Of a DNA stretch of 64,000 nt, positions 8,760-18,332 are shown piece by piece. Under the pieces are notes generated by a model, which saw only the letters and a list, made by a program, of their open reading frames with translations, had not been told where the DNA came from and did not search any database. Position 1 is the first letter of the stretch. The number at the start of each line of letters is the position of its first letter. The position numbers and the translations under genes are program-made. The DNA comes from JAAZLS01 sp964463285 (GTDB lineage Bacteria > Bacillota > Dethiobacteria > DTU022), in assembly GCA_964463285.1 (NCBI GenBank), contig CAYXBB010000002.1, positions 1-64,000 of the forward strand, in the 5' to 3' direction.

Positions 8760-9959
8760 CTAATTCCGTTCTTTTAACACTGCAATCCCCGGCAACTCTT
8801 TACCCTCCCAAAATTCCAGGGTGGCCCCGCCGCCAGTAGAGATAAAATCAATCTCCCCGGTCAGACCGAACTTATCTAAAGCCGCTACAATATCTCCCCC
8901 ACCTACTACTGAGTAAGCCCTACTGCCGGCGATCGCCCGGGCCACCTTTTCAGTGCCCCGGTGAAAGGGGGTGATTTCAAATACCCCCAGCGGCCCATTC
9001 CAGATCACCATTCCGGCTCCATAAATTATTGAAGCATACTCTTCCGCGGTAGCCGGGCCTATGTCTAGTGCTTTCCATTTTAAAGGAACTGTTCCCGGAG
9101 GTACAGAAATCACCCGGGGAGGGTTTTCCGGCTGCAGATCCCCAGCCACCACCAGATCTATCGGCAACAACAGGCGACAACGGCTGTGGCGGCTACGCTC
9201 CCAAAGTTCCCGGGCTATCCCCGCCAGATCGGGTTCAAACAGCGAGTCCGCCAGCTCGTTGCCGAGGGCCGCCAAAAAAGTATTGGCCATCCCTCCCCCA
9301 GTTAACAGGTAATCGGCCATGGTTAAAAATTGCCTTATAACCCCCAGCTTGTCCGATATTTTGGCTCCTCCCAATACTACCACCAGTGGGCGGCCGGGGT
9401 TTGCCAGACATCGTCCAAGGGTTTTTATTTCTTTTTCCATCAGTAATCCCGCCACTGCCGGTATATAATCAGCAACCCCGGCAGTAGAAGCATGCGCCCG
9501 ATGAGCGGTGCCAAAAGCATCATTAACAAATATATCCGCCGGCTCCGCCAGCTGCCGGGAAAATTCCGGGCTATTTTCTTCCTCACCCGGCTCAAATCGC
9601 AGGTTTTCAAGAAGGAGCACGCTGCCCGGCTCGGAGGTAGAGACCGCTTCCCGAACCGATGGGCCGGTTACCTGATCCAAATCGATAACCGGCCGGCCCA
9701 ACAGCGCCTCCAGACGGCGAGCTACCGGATGCAGCCTCAACTCCGGTACCACCATCCCCCGGGGGCGGCCCAAATGAGAAGCAATTATTACCTGGCGCAC
9801 CCCCTGTGCCAGTAAGTAGCGGATAGTAGGTAGCGCCGCCCGGATGCGGGTATCATCGGTCACTTTCCCCTCCCTCAGGGGAACATTAAAATCAACCCGT
9901 AGCAGGATCCGCTTTCCGGAAAGGCAAACCTGTTCTACACTTAACTTGTTAAAATTCAC
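8760..9959 (-). CDS. pgk: Phosphoglycerate kinase
   Basis: The enzyme of about 399 residues makes ATP from 1,3-bisphosphoglycerate. Motifs seen are the substrate-binding LLRVDFNVPL, ASHLGRPRG, LLLENLRFEPGEE and AHASTAGV, and nucleotide-binding VVLGGAKISDKLGV, GGGMANTF, WNGPLGVFE and VGGGDIVAAL. The start is uncertain: TTG at 9977, GTG at 9968 and GTG at 9959 are in frame without a strong ribosome site. I chose 9959 because the product then begins MNFNKLSVEQV, like other family members. It is the first gene of the glycolytic operon. gapA and its repressor gene cggR, which often precede pgk, are not here. Confidence 0.96.
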   Translation of the reverse strand: MNFNKLSVEQVCLSGKRILLRVDFNVPLREGKVTDDTRIRAALPTIRYLLAQGVRQVIIASHLGRPRGMVVPELRLHPVARRLEALLGRPVIDLDQVTGPSVREAVSTSEPGSVLLLENLRFEPGEEENSPEFSRQLAEPADIFVNDAFGTAHRAHASTAGVADYIPAVAGLLMEKEIKTLGRCLANPGRPLVVVLGGAKISDKLGVIRQFLTMADYLLTGGGMANTFLAALGNELADSLFEPDLAGIARELWERSRHSRCRLLLPIDLVVAGDLQPENPPRVISVPPGTVPLKWKALDIGPATAEEYASIIYGAGMVIWNGPLGVFEITPFHRGTEKVARAIAGSRAYSVVGGGDIVAALDKFGLTGEIDFISTGGGATLEFWEGKELPGIAVLKERN

Positions 9960-10050
9960 CGGTATCACCAAACCCAATGTACCAAAAGATTTTTATACTT
10001 TAACCCGGCTCTATTTTACCACAAAACCCTATTTTTACCCGAAAGCCGCT

Positions 10051-10078
10051 CAAAAAAACCACCTCGAAGGTGGTTTAA
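10051..10078 (-). terminator. Intrinsic terminator after rpoN
   Basis: On the minus strand AAACCACCT-TCG-AGGTGGTTT forms a nine-pair stem with a three-base loop, followed by seven T. It lies 22 bases after the rpoN stop and before pgk, so the glycolytic operon must have its own promoter between about 9980 and 10050; a TAAAAT and a TATAAA hexamer are both present there. Confidence 0.88.
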
Positions 10079-10100
10079 CAACAAATCCAGCCGGGGAAGG

Positions 10101-11495
10101 CTAAATCCGGCGCCGTTTATAAGAGGGGGGAATACCGATCTCCTCCCGGTATTTAGCTATCGTGCGGCGTGAAATAATAATCCCATTCTCTTTTAATCTG
10201 CCGACCATCTGCTGATCACTAAGCGGTTTTAACGGGTTTTCCCGTTCAATCATCTCTTTTAAATAATTCTTAATACTGTGGGACGAATAATCTTTCCCTC
10301 TGTCGCCGGAAACTCCGCTGGAAAAGAAAAATTTCAGCGGGAAAAGCCCCCGGGGGGTTTGAATATACTTGTTGGAGGTAGCCCGGCTAACCGTAGATTC
10401 ATGGATCCCCAGCCTCTGGGCAACCTCTCTCAAGGTAAGCGGTTTAAGATGCTTAATTCCCTGATCCAGGAATTCTCGCTGGAATTCGACAATCTGCGAA
10501 GTTACCCGGTAAAGGGTCAGTCTGCGCTGTTCAATGCTTCGGATAAGCCACAGGGCGCTCTCCATCTTGCCTTTAACAAAGCTGACCAACTGCTCATCGT
10601 CGGTCCCGGTGCGCAATAGCCGTTGATAAAAAGGACTGATGGTCAGGCTGGGGGTACCGCCGTCACTGGCAGTAATTATATATTCTTCACCCACCTTTTC
10701 CACCATTAAATCAGGGGTAATATAACGGGTTTCCTCTCCTTCCCCGTAAATGTTTCCCGGTTTGGGATTAAGGTGATTGCGGATAAAATCGATGGCCACT
10801 TGAACCTGTTCCGGCTCGCAGCCCAGCCGGGAAGATATGTAGCGATAACGGCTGTCGGCAACCGCCGGAAGGTAATTGGTTATTATCTCTTCCACCAGGG
10901 GAGGAGGAGATAAGAGAATCCGGTGCAGCTGTAGCAACAGACATTCCCGGATGTTTCGCCCCCCTATTCCCGGAGGTTCCAGGCCTTGCAAGATATCTAG
11001 ACCGGCGGTCAGTTCCTTTTCCGTAGCCCCTATGGAGAAGGCCAGTTCAGCCAGATCACCCCGCAAATAACCGTTGCTGTCAAGATTCCCCACCAAATAG
11101 GAGGTAATATTATATTCTTCCCGGGAAAGCGGCATCAGGTGGAGTTGCTCCATTAGATCACCCTGCAAGGTTTTCCCTTCTCGGGCATAGTTATCAATAG
11201 ACGGAGGATCCTCTTTGGGGTAAAACGAGGCAAAACTATTATCAAGGTTGCTATCCCGAAGATATTCCTCCCAGGGAAAATCGTCTGCCTCCGTTTTATC
11301 CGGGGTGGTAATATCCTCTTCCTCTTTTTCCCCGTTCTCCTGGATCTCCAGCACCGGGTTCTCCAGCAACTCTCGCTGCACATATTCTTGAAGTTCTATC
11401 CGGGAATACTGCAACATGGAGATAGCCATCTTCAGTTGTGGGGTCATGATTAGCTTTTGGGTTTGTTCCAGTTTCAAATGAAAATCTAATCTCAA
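10101..11495 (-). CDS. rpoN: RNA polymerase sigma-54 factor
   Basis: The 464-residue protein is sigma-54 (SigL). Sigma-54 recognises -24/-12 promoters and needs an AAA+ activator. The N-terminal glutamine-rich activator region (MRLDFHLKLEQTQKLIMTPQ) precedes an acidic linker (about residues 55-80), the core-binding domain, a helix-turn-helix (VAQRLGIHESTVSRATSNKY), and the C-terminal RpoN box RRTIAKYREEIGIP. The TTG start at 11495 follows GGGGGTG. It is the last gene of the uvrBAC-rapZ-whiA run and ends at a strong terminator. Near-consensus sigma-54 promoters occur at 63.57 kb. Confidence 0.97.
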   Translation of the reverse strand: MRLDFHLKLEQTQKLIMTPQLKMAISMLQYSRIELQEYVQRELLENPVLEIQENGEKEEEDITTPDKTEADDFPWEEYLRDSNLDNSFASFYPKEDPPSIDNYAREGKTLQGDLMEQLHLMPLSREEYNITSYLVGNLDSNGYLRGDLAELAFSIGATEKELTAGLDILQGLEPPGIGGRNIRECLLLQLHRILLSPPPLVEEIITNYLPAVADSRYRYISSRLGCEPEQVQVAIDFIRNHLNPKPGNIYGEGEETRYITPDLMVEKVGEEYIITASDGGTPSLTISPFYQRLLRTGTDDEQLVSFVKGKMESALWLIRSIEQRRLTLYRVTSQIVEFQREFLDQGIKHLKPLTLREVAQRLGIHESTVSRATSNKYIQTPRGLFPLKFFFSSGVSGDRGKDYSSHSIKNYLKEMIERENPLKPLSDQQMVGRLKENGIIISRRTIAKYREEIGIPPSYKRRRI

Positions 11496-11594
11496 GCCTC
11501 TTCACCCCCCTTACCAGTATTATATTTCGACGAATAACATAATACTCCTGCTATTTTTGCAAACAAGTCTGACAGATTGCTTTTAAGGGCAGAT

Positions 11595-12530
11595 TTATGA
11601 GGGGATGGTCTTTCGGGCCAGGCGAGCCAGCTGCCGGAAACGGTGATTCATTCCCGACTTTCCCAGGGGCGGGTTGAGCATCTCTCCCAGCTCTTTTAAG
11701 GAGGCCTCCGGGTGTCTTTTCCGTAAGCAGGCTGCTTCCCGCAAGTAGGGAGGCAGGTTGGGTATACCGATTGACCGTTCTATTTTGGCAATGGTCTCTA
11801 TCTGCTCCCGTGAAGAGGTCACTATTTTGTCAAGGTTGGCGGTATCACAGTTTACCAACCGGTTAATCCGGTTGCGCATGTCTTTAATAATCCGAATGTT
11901 TTCCAGTTCCAGCAAGGCATTATGGGCGCCGATCACCCGTAAAAATTCGGCAATCATCTCCCCGTGTTTTAAATATACATAATGGGCCTGCCGGCGTTCA
12001 CGGATAAAGGCCCTGACTTCAAACCTTTGCAGAAGCTGTTGTATCAAAAAAGTGTCCTCCCGATAACCACAACTAATTTCCAGGTGGTAACCGGAAGGTG
12101 ATATGCTCAGAGAGCCGCCGGCCAAAAATGATCCCCTTAAGAAGGCCCGCTGACAGCAGCGTTTTTTTATCTCCCGGTGGGCTTTCCGGGAAAGACTGGG
12201 CTGTCCTTGAACAGTACAAAAGCCGAGGTAGCCCAGCAGTTCATCCACCGCCTCCTTGCCTTTAATCTGAACCAGGTAGTTAACCTTGCCCAGACGTCGA
12301 CCCTGTTGCTTGATTACCTGGGGAGAGTTGAATCCGGCTCCTTTAATAAGTTGAAATAAATAACGGGCCAGAAAACTGTAACCGACTGCTATTTCCAGGT
12401 GGCGGTGCCCATCACTCAGGACCAGAAAACCCCGTAGCAGAACCAGGGCAACAAGCTCGCTGCGCCGGCAGCAGCGGGGATATTCCGGGTGCATGATTAA
12501 TTCCTGATCGATCTCACGGGTAAAAGTCAT
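11595..12530 (-). CDS. whiA: Sporulation/cell-division regulator WhiA
   Basis: This 311-residue WhiA protein has a LAGLIDADG-like N-terminal fold without nuclease residues and a C-terminal helix-turn-helix (LKELGEMLNPPLGKSGMNHR). It affects cell division and, in actinobacteria, sporulation. NCDTANLDKIVTSSREQ and SIGIPNLPPYLREAACLRK are strongly family-like. The ATG at 12530 follows AGGAGG at five bases; an upstream TTG at 12545 would place the ribosome site inside the gene. It lies 57 bases after rapZ. In Bacillus, yvcK sits between these two genes; here there is no room for it. Confidence 0.95.
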   Translation of the reverse strand: MTFTREIDQELIMHPEYPRCCRRSELVALVLLRGFLVLSDGHRHLEIAVGYSFLARYLFQLIKGAGFNSPQVIKQQGRRLGKVNYLVQIKGKEAVDELLGYLGFCTVQGQPSLSRKAHREIKKRCCQRAFLRGSFLAGGSLSISPSGYHLEISCGYREDTFLIQQLLQRFEVRAFIRERRQAHYVYLKHGEMIAEFLRVIGAHNALLELENIRIIKDMRNRINRLVNCDTANLDKIVTSSREQIETIAKIERSIGIPNLPPYLREAACLRKRHPEASLKELGEMLNPPLGKSGMNHRFRQLARLARKTIPS

Positions 12531-12587
12531 GGAAACCTCCTGCAACTTTGCCGGTTGTATTACCTCCGGGAAGCCACATTTTACGCA

Positions 12588-13463
12588 TTACACCTTGTTA
12601 ATGTCGCGGTGCTCAATGCTTACTGAATACTGGTCCTCAAGAAAACGCCCCAGATCATTGGCAATAACTACTGAACGGTGCCGCCCCCCGGTGCATCCTA
12701 TGGCCACCACCAGGCTGCTTTTCCCCTCCCGCACATAGTAAGGGATAGTAAATTTCAGCAGATCACGAAGCTTTTGATAATACTTGTGGCTAACCGACCA
12801 GCGGTAAATATATTCACTTATCAGCGGGTCATCGCCTTTCAAATATTTCAGGTGTTCCACGTAAAAAGGGTTGGGCAAGAATCGCACATCAAATACCAGA
12901 TCTGCTTCCAGGGGAAGGCCGTATTTAAATCCGAAAGAAACCAGCTGAATCAACATTTTACGATCTCTAAGCTCGGGTTCGGCATAAACCAGGGCAATTT
13001 TTTCTTTCAGCTCAGCCGGCGATAACTGCGAGGTGTTGATAATATAGTCCGCCCTTCCCCTTAGACCGCTTAGCATTTTTTTTTCCTTGTGCAACAGCTC
13101 GCTAAGAGTCCCCCCGGAAAAAGGGTGACGCCGGCGGGTCTCCTTGAAACGGCGGATCAGAATCTCTTGCTCGGCTTCCAGAAATAGGATCTCATAGTTG
13201 ACCCCGGTTCCTTCCAACTCATCAAGGACCTCAAACAAATCCTCAAAAAAAGCCCCACCCCGGATGTCACAGACCAAGGCCACCTTGTTGATTTTACCTT
13301 CGGAATGGGTACAGAATTCGGCAAACTTGGGGATAAAAGTGGGCGGCAAATTGTCCACACAAAAATACCCCAAATCTTCAAAGCAGTTAACCGCATTGCT
13401 TTTGCCCGCACCCGAAAGCCCGGTAATTAGCACCAGCTTTAGAGGTTGTTCAAACCCGGTCAA
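12588..13463 (-). CDS. rapZ: RNase adapter / nucleotide-binding protein RapZ (YvcJ)
   Basis: The 291-residue protein has the P-loop GLSGAGKS (about residues 14-21) and the family signatures EDLGYFCVDNLPP, RRFKETRRRHP, FDVRFLPNPFY and CTGGRHRSVVIANDLG. In E. coli RapZ delivers a small RNA to RNase E and binds an amino-sugar phosphate; in Firmicutes YvcJ binds and hydrolyses nucleotides and affects competence. The TTG start at 13463 lies just after a GGGGTGAT site. It sits 61 bases after uvrC and ahead of whiA, a pairing conserved across Gram-positives. Confidence 0.95.
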   Translation of the reverse strand: MTGFEQPLKLVLITGLSGAGKSNAVNCFEDLGYFCVDNLPPTFIPKFAEFCTHSEGKINKVALVCDIRGGAFFEDLFEVLDELEGTGVNYEILFLEAEQEILIRRFKETRRRHPFSGGTLSELLHKEKKMLSGLRGRADYIINTSQLSPAELKEKIALVYAEPELRDRKMLIQLVSFGFKYGLPLEADLVFDVRFLPNPFYVEHLKYLKGDDPLISEYIYRWSVSHKYYQKLRDLLKFTIPYYVREGKSSLVVAIGCTGGRHRSVVIANDLGRFLEDQYSVSIEHRDINKV

Positions 13464-13524
13464 TCAGATCACCCCTTTCAGTTCCGATGGTACCCCTGGC
13501 GCACTGCAGTTAACAGCCCGGCCT

Positions 13525-15366
13525 TTATCCCCCGCCGTGTAAGAAATCATAAACCCGGGTAGCCAGTTGTTCGCTAAACCCCGGTACCAATTTAATCTCC
13601 TCCAGGGAAGACTGCCGCAACTTGTCTACGCTTCCAAAATAGCCGAGAAGGGTTATCCTTCGTTTGGGCCCGATACCCGGGATGTCCTCCAACCGGGAGT
13701 GCCGGCTCCGGGCCAGGCGACGGCGCTGGTGGTAAGCCAGGGCAAACCGGTGAGCCTCGTCCCGGATCCTCTGCAGCAACTGCAGCAGCTGCGAATGGGC
13801 CGGCAAAATAATCGGAGAGGCGGCTCCTTCCAAAAAAATATGTTCCGGGCCTTCGGCCAACGCCAGCAAGGGGAGTTCGAATTTCCCTGCCAGGTTTAGG
13901 GCCCGCCGAGCAGCGGTCAGCTGGCCTTTACCGCCATCAATCAATATCAAATCCGGTTCCGGCCAATCCTGACGGGGAAGGCGACGCTGCAGCACCTCCT
14001 GTATAGCGGCGTAATCATCACCGGGAGGTGTTTCGCGCAACAAGAACCGCCGGTAATTGTCGGTGCAGGGTAGAGCCTGTTCAAATACCACCATCACCCC
14101 CACCGTCTCCTCTCCCCGTAAATGGGAGATATCATAACCTTCAATTCGCTGAGGCACCTGCTTCAACCCCACCAGTCTTGACAGTTCCAGCAAGGGTTCC
14201 TCCTCTCGCCTCCGGGAGCGCAGGGCTTGTTCCTGCAAGGCCAGGCGGCCATTCCGGCCGGCCAGTTCCAGCAGGTCTTTCCGTTTCCCCCGGCGGGGGA
14301 CCTTTAAAAAAACCTTGCCCTTCTTTTTTCGGCTTTGTAACCACTGCTGCAACAGTTCCGCCTCCTCGGGCAGGCAGGGAACGATAATTTCTACCGGTAA
14401 GCTCTCCACCCGACTGTAATAGGTTTTTATAAAGCCGGTTAGAATTTCCCGGTCTTCAAGGCCGACAGTTCCGGTTAGAGGAAAATGTTCCTGGCTTAAC
14501 AGCTTGCCTTCCCTAATTTTAAACAGGTGAATTGCCGCTCGCTGTTCCTGCCTGACCAGGGCCAGCACATCCTGATCTAAACCCCTCGGTGTCAGCACTT
14601 TTTGTTCCTGGGTCACTACCTCCTTAAGCGCCAACAGCTGGTCCCGCAGCCGGGCCGCCTGTTCAAAGGCCTGTTGTTTTGAAGCCTCCTCCATTCGCCG
14701 GGTAAGATCGTTTTCCAGAGAGCGGATCCTCCCTTCCAGGAATAGCACTGCCTGCTCCACCATCTGCCGGTATTCCTTGAAAGGAACCTGATCTTTCCCC
14801 CGACAGGGTGCCAGGCAGCGGTTCATCTGGTAGTTCAGGCAGGGACGCTTGGTAGAAGGATCCCCGGTAAGGGCCTGCCGACACCGTTTTAATGGGAAAA
14901 TCCTGCTCAACAGATGCAGGGTATCGCGAACCGCCCCGGCCCTGGTAAAGGGTCCAAACCAGCGCTCTTTACCGGTGGTGGGACCGTAGTTTTTCTTTTG
15001 GGAAAGGCGCAGCATCTCCAGGCGTGGGTAGGGCTCTGCCGTAAGCAACAGATAGGGATAATCTTTGTCATCTTTTAAGTTTACGTTGTACCGCGGGCGA
15101 TGTTTTTTGATCAGGTTGCACTCCAGCACCAACGCTTCCGCCTCGGTGTCGGTTACCATATATTCAATATCGGTCATGTGGGATTGTAGCACTTGAATCC
15201 GCGGAGGCAGGCCCGCCTTGGCCAGATAATACCGCACCCGCTGTCTGAGTGCTTTGGCCTTGCCCACATAGATAATCTGTTGCCGGGCATCCTTGATCAG
15301 GTATACCCCCGGAGAGCCCGGAAATCGCTTTACCTTTTCTTCCAGCTCTTCCAATACCTCGGCCAT
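13525..15366 (-). CDS. uvrC: Excinuclease ABC subunit C
   Basis: The 613-residue UvrC makes the two incisions during nucleotide excision repair. The order is an N-terminal GIY-YIG nuclease (FPGSPGVYLIKD...IIYVGKAKALRQR), a cysteine-containing region (RPCLNYQMNRCLAPC), a UVR UvrB-binding motif (about residues 195-235), an RNase-H-like 5' nuclease domain (EGYDISHLRGEETVGVMVVF, LILIDGGKGQL) and tandem helix-hairpin-helix motifs (LEDIPGIGPKRR, LVPGFSEQLA). The ATG at 15366 follows GAGGAG. It lies 16 bases after uvrA, in the uvrB-uvrA-uvrC operon. Confidence 0.97.
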   Translation of the reverse strand: MAEVLEELEEKVKRFPGSPGVYLIKDARQQIIYVGKAKALRQRVRYYLAKAGLPPRIQVLQSHMTDIEYMVTDTEAEALVLECNLIKKHRPRYNVNLKDDKDYPYLLLTAEPYPRLEMLRLSQKKNYGPTTGKERWFGPFTRAGAVRDTLHLLSRIFPLKRCRQALTGDPSTKRPCLNYQMNRCLAPCRGKDQVPFKEYRQMVEQAVLFLEGRIRSLENDLTRRMEEASKQQAFEQAARLRDQLLALKEVVTQEQKVLTPRGLDQDVLALVRQEQRAAIHLFKIREGKLLSQEHFPLTGTVGLEDREILTGFIKTYYSRVESLPVEIIVPCLPEEAELLQQWLQSRKKKGKVFLKVPRRGKRKDLLELAGRNGRLALQEQALRSRRREEEPLLELSRLVGLKQVPQRIEGYDISHLRGEETVGVMVVFEQALPCTDNYRRFLLRETPPGDDYAAIQEVLQRRLPRQDWPEPDLILIDGGKGQLTAARRALNLAGKFELPLLALAEGPEHIFLEGAASPIILPAHSQLLQLLQRIRDEAHRFALAYHQRRRLARSRHSRLEDIPGIGPKRRITLLGYFGSVDKLRQSSLEEIKLVPGFSEQLATRVYDFLHGGG

Positions 15367-15382
15367 ACCCGTCTCCTCTGTG

Positions 15383-18235
15383 TTAACCTTTTTCTTTTCC
15401 GGAGCCGGCAAGGGCTAAACCTCCTTCCAGCACCTTCTTAAGCCATTTTCCGGTATAGGAGCCTTTTACTCGGGCTACCTGCTCAGGAGTCCCCTGGGCT
15501 ACCACCTGTCCGCCCCCCTCCCCGCCCTCCGGTCCCAAATCGATCAGGTAATCGGCTCTTTTTAATACATCGGGGTTGTGCTCGATCACCAGCACGGTAT
15601 TCCCGGCCCCGGTTAATCTATTTAAAATAACCAGCAGTTTGTTGATATCCTCCAGATGGAGTCCGGTAGTAGGTTCATCCAAGATATAGAATGTGCGCCC
15701 CTGACTACGCCGGGAAAGTTCGGTAGCCAGTTTTACCCGCTGTGCTTCTCCGCCGGAAAGAGTGGTGGCCGGCTGGCCCAACCGTATATATCCCAATCCT
15801 ACATCCTGCAAAGTTTGTAACTTGCGCACAATCCGGGGAAAAGGTTCAAATAGCTCTACGGCTTCCGATACAGTCATATCCAGGATATCGGCAATATTTT
15901 TCCCTTTGTAATGTATTTCTAGAGTTTCCCGATTGTAGCGCTGTCCGCGGCAAACCTCGCAGGGAACATAGACATCGGGCAGAAAGTGCATTTCTATGCG
16001 CAATATGCCGTCTCCCCGGCAGGCTTCGCACCGGCCCCCTTTTACATTAAAGCTGAATCTTCCCGGGCGGTAACCCCGCTTACGGGATTCCACCAGCTGG
16101 GAGAAAAGTTCCCGGATCCCGTCAAACAGCCCGGTGTAAGTAGCCGGATTGGAGCGGGGGGTTCTCCCGATAGGAGCTTGATCGATCACCACCACCTTGT
16201 CCAGATAGTTCAGCCCCTCGATCCGATCATGATCCCCGGGCTGTTCCCGGGAGCGATAAAGGTGCCGAGACAGGGCCCGGGCCAAAATCTGGTTTACCAG
16301 GGTGCTTTTTCCGGACCCGGAAACCCCGGATACGCAGACGAATAGCCCCAAGGGTATCCCTACATCAATATTTTTTAAATTATGCTCGCGGGCACCCTTG
16401 ATCCACAGCCAGCGTTCGTTGGGAGTTCGTCTTTGATCCGGAAGGGGAATAGACTTTCGTCCAGACAGGTAATCTCCGGTAACCGATCCCGGGGTGCTTA
16501 TGATTTTCTCCAGGGTCCCCTGAGCTACTATATTGCCACCCCGAGCGCCGGCACCGGGGCCGATATCCACTATATGATCCGCCCGCAGGATGGTCTCTAG
16601 ATCATGTTCTACTACAATTACCGTGTTACCCAGATCGCGTAAGGCCTCCAAAGTGTCCAGCAGGCGAGCACTATCCCGCAAATGGAGGCCGATGCTGGGT
16701 TCATCCAGGATATAGATCACCCCGGTCAAACCGGAACCGATCTGGGTCGCCAGCCGAATCCGTTGGGCCTCCCCTCCGGAGAGGGTTGCCGCCGGGCGAT
16801 CCAGGGTCAGGTAACCCAGCCCGACATTGATCAAGAACTGCAGGCGGGCCCGGATCTCTTTTAACACCTGGTGGGCGATCTTCTGCTCCCGTTCGGTCAG
16901 TGAGAGTTCTATTAAACGCCGCTCCGCTTCCCCCACGGTTAATGCCGATGTCTGGGATATGTTGTACCCCCCCACCAACACCGACAGGCTAGACTCCTTT
17001 AAGCGGCGTCCCCCACAGGCCGGACAGGAGCAATCAACCTGGTAACGGGCCAACTCCTGACGTACCTCTTCAGACTCGGTGGTCTCAAGGCGGCGCTCAA
17101 GCAGCTTGATGATTCCCGGGAAGGGCTTGCGGTAATTGCGCACCCGGCCGAAGCTGTTAACATAACGGAATCTTATCGGCTGGGAAGATCCATAAAATAC
17201 AATCTGTTTATGTTCCGGAGGCAGATCTAGGAACCGGAGATCAAGATCTATTCCGAAGGCATCGGCAGCCGCCTCCAGAAACTGCCGGTAATAAAGGGTG
17301 CTTCCTTTATAAGGGTGAATGGCCCCCTCGGCGATGGTCAGCTCGGGATAAGGTACAATCAGTTCCGGCGAAAATTCAGCCCGCTTACCAAGCCCACTGC
17401 ATTCCGGGCAGGCGCCGTAAGGGCTGTTAAAAGAAAAAACCCGGGGGCTTATCTCCTCGAAACTGAATCCGCAGCGGGGACAGGAAAAAAGCTCGCTGAA
17501 CAAGTGCTCTTCTCCGTCAACCTCCTGGACCAGAGCCAGCCCCTCACCTAATTTCAGGGTAATCTCCAGGGAATCGGCCAATCGGGTTTGAATCCCTTCC
17601 CGGACCACCAGCCGATCCACCAGCACTTCGATGGAATGCTTTTTCATTTTGTCCAAAGTGATCTGCTCTTCCAGCTCATAGATCTGCCCGTCTACCCGAA
17701 CCCTTACATAACCCCGACGGCGCATCTCCTCCAATAGGCGAAGATGTTCCCCTTTGCGCCCCCTGACCAGGGGAGCCATAACCTGCAAACGAGATCCTTC
17801 CGGCAAAGCCATGATTTGATCCACCATCTGCTGAACAGTCTGCCGGTCAATAGGTTGACGGCAGTGAGGGCAGTAGGGTCTGCCGATCCGGGCATACAGC
17901 AACCGCAGGTAATCATAAATCTCGGTAACTGTACCTACCGTGGATCGGGGATTGCGGGAGCTGCTTTTCTGATCTATGGAGATGGCTGGAGAAAGTCCCT
18001 CAATATGATCCAGATCCGGCTTATCCATCTGTCCCAAAAACTGGCGGGCGTAGGCGGACAAAGACTCCACATACCTACGCTGTCCCTCAGCATAGATAGT
18101 ATCAAAAGCCAGAGAGGATTTCCCCGAACCGCTCAGCCCGGTAAATACAATAAGCTTGTTTCGGGGAAGGGTTAAATTGATGTTTTTTAAATTGTGTTCC
18201 CTGGCCCCACGTATTTTAATCTCTCCGGAGATCAT
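15383..18235 (-). CDS. uvrA: Excinuclease ABC subunit A
   Basis: This 950-residue damage sensor of nucleotide excision repair carries two ABC ATPase modules. Walker A motifs are GLSGSGKSSL (about residue 32) and GVSGSGKSTL (about 640); ABC signatures are LSGGEAQRIRLA and LSGGEAQRVKLA. Zinc-finger cysteines occur as CPRCGFSF...CPEC and CEACRGDG...CEVCRG. The ATG at 18235 is preceded by AAGGTGAGG and gives the usual MISGEIKIRGAREHNLKN start. It is separated from uvrB by 54 bases that carry a palindromic repeat. Confidence 0.98.
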   Translation of the reverse strand: MISGEIKIRGAREHNLKNINLTLPRNKLIVFTGLSGSGKSSLAFDTIYAEGQRRYVESLSAYARQFLGQMDKPDLDHIEGLSPAISIDQKSSSRNPRSTVGTVTEIYDYLRLLYARIGRPYCPHCRQPIDRQTVQQMVDQIMALPEGSRLQVMAPLVRGRKGEHLRLLEEMRRRGYVRVRVDGQIYELEEQITLDKMKKHSIEVLVDRLVVREGIQTRLADSLEITLKLGEGLALVQEVDGEEHLFSELFSCPRCGFSFEEISPRVFSFNSPYGACPECSGLGKRAEFSPELIVPYPELTIAEGAIHPYKGSTLYYRQFLEAAADAFGIDLDLRFLDLPPEHKQIVFYGSSQPIRFRYVNSFGRVRNYRKPFPGIIKLLERRLETTESEEVRQELARYQVDCSCPACGGRRLKESSLSVLVGGYNISQTSALTVGEAERRLIELSLTEREQKIAHQVLKEIRARLQFLINVGLGYLTLDRPAATLSGGEAQRIRLATQIGSGLTGVIYILDEPSIGLHLRDSARLLDTLEALRDLGNTVIVVEHDLETILRADHIVDIGPGAGARGGNIVAQGTLEKIISTPGSVTGDYLSGRKSIPLPDQRRTPNERWLWIKGAREHNLKNIDVGIPLGLFVCVSGVSGSGKSTLVNQILARALSRHLYRSREQPGDHDRIEGLNYLDKVVVIDQAPIGRTPRSNPATYTGLFDGIRELFSQLVESRKRGYRPGRFSFNVKGGRCEACRGDGILRIEMHFLPDVYVPCEVCRGQRYNRETLEIHYKGKNIADILDMTVSEAVELFEPFPRIVRKLQTLQDVGLGYIRLGQPATTLSGGEAQRVKLATELSRRSQGRTFYILDEPTTGLHLEDINKLLVILNRLTGAGNTVLVIEHNPDVLKRADYLIDLGPEGGEGGGQVVAQGTPEQVARVKGSYTGKWLKKVLEGGLALAGSGKEKG

Positions 18236-18268
18236 CTTCCTCACCTTGAATTTCAATTATTTTCAACA

Positions 18269-18332
18269 GGCGGGCGATGTCGTCCGCCCCTACAACATTT
18301 TCCGCAGATCCCTCCCCTTTGGTAAAGGAGGA
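18269..18332. repeat. Palindromic repeat spanning the uvrB 3' end
   Basis: GGCGGGCGATGTCGTCCGCC is a long palindrome followed by CCTACAAC (18269-18296), the same unit type as at 1594 and 28560-28724. Next to it CCTCCCCTTTGGTAAAGGAGG (positions 18310-18330) is a second inverted repeat. The uvrB stop codon (TAG, 18290-18292) lies inside the first unit, and the last residues of UvrB are read through the second. Confidence 0.65.
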
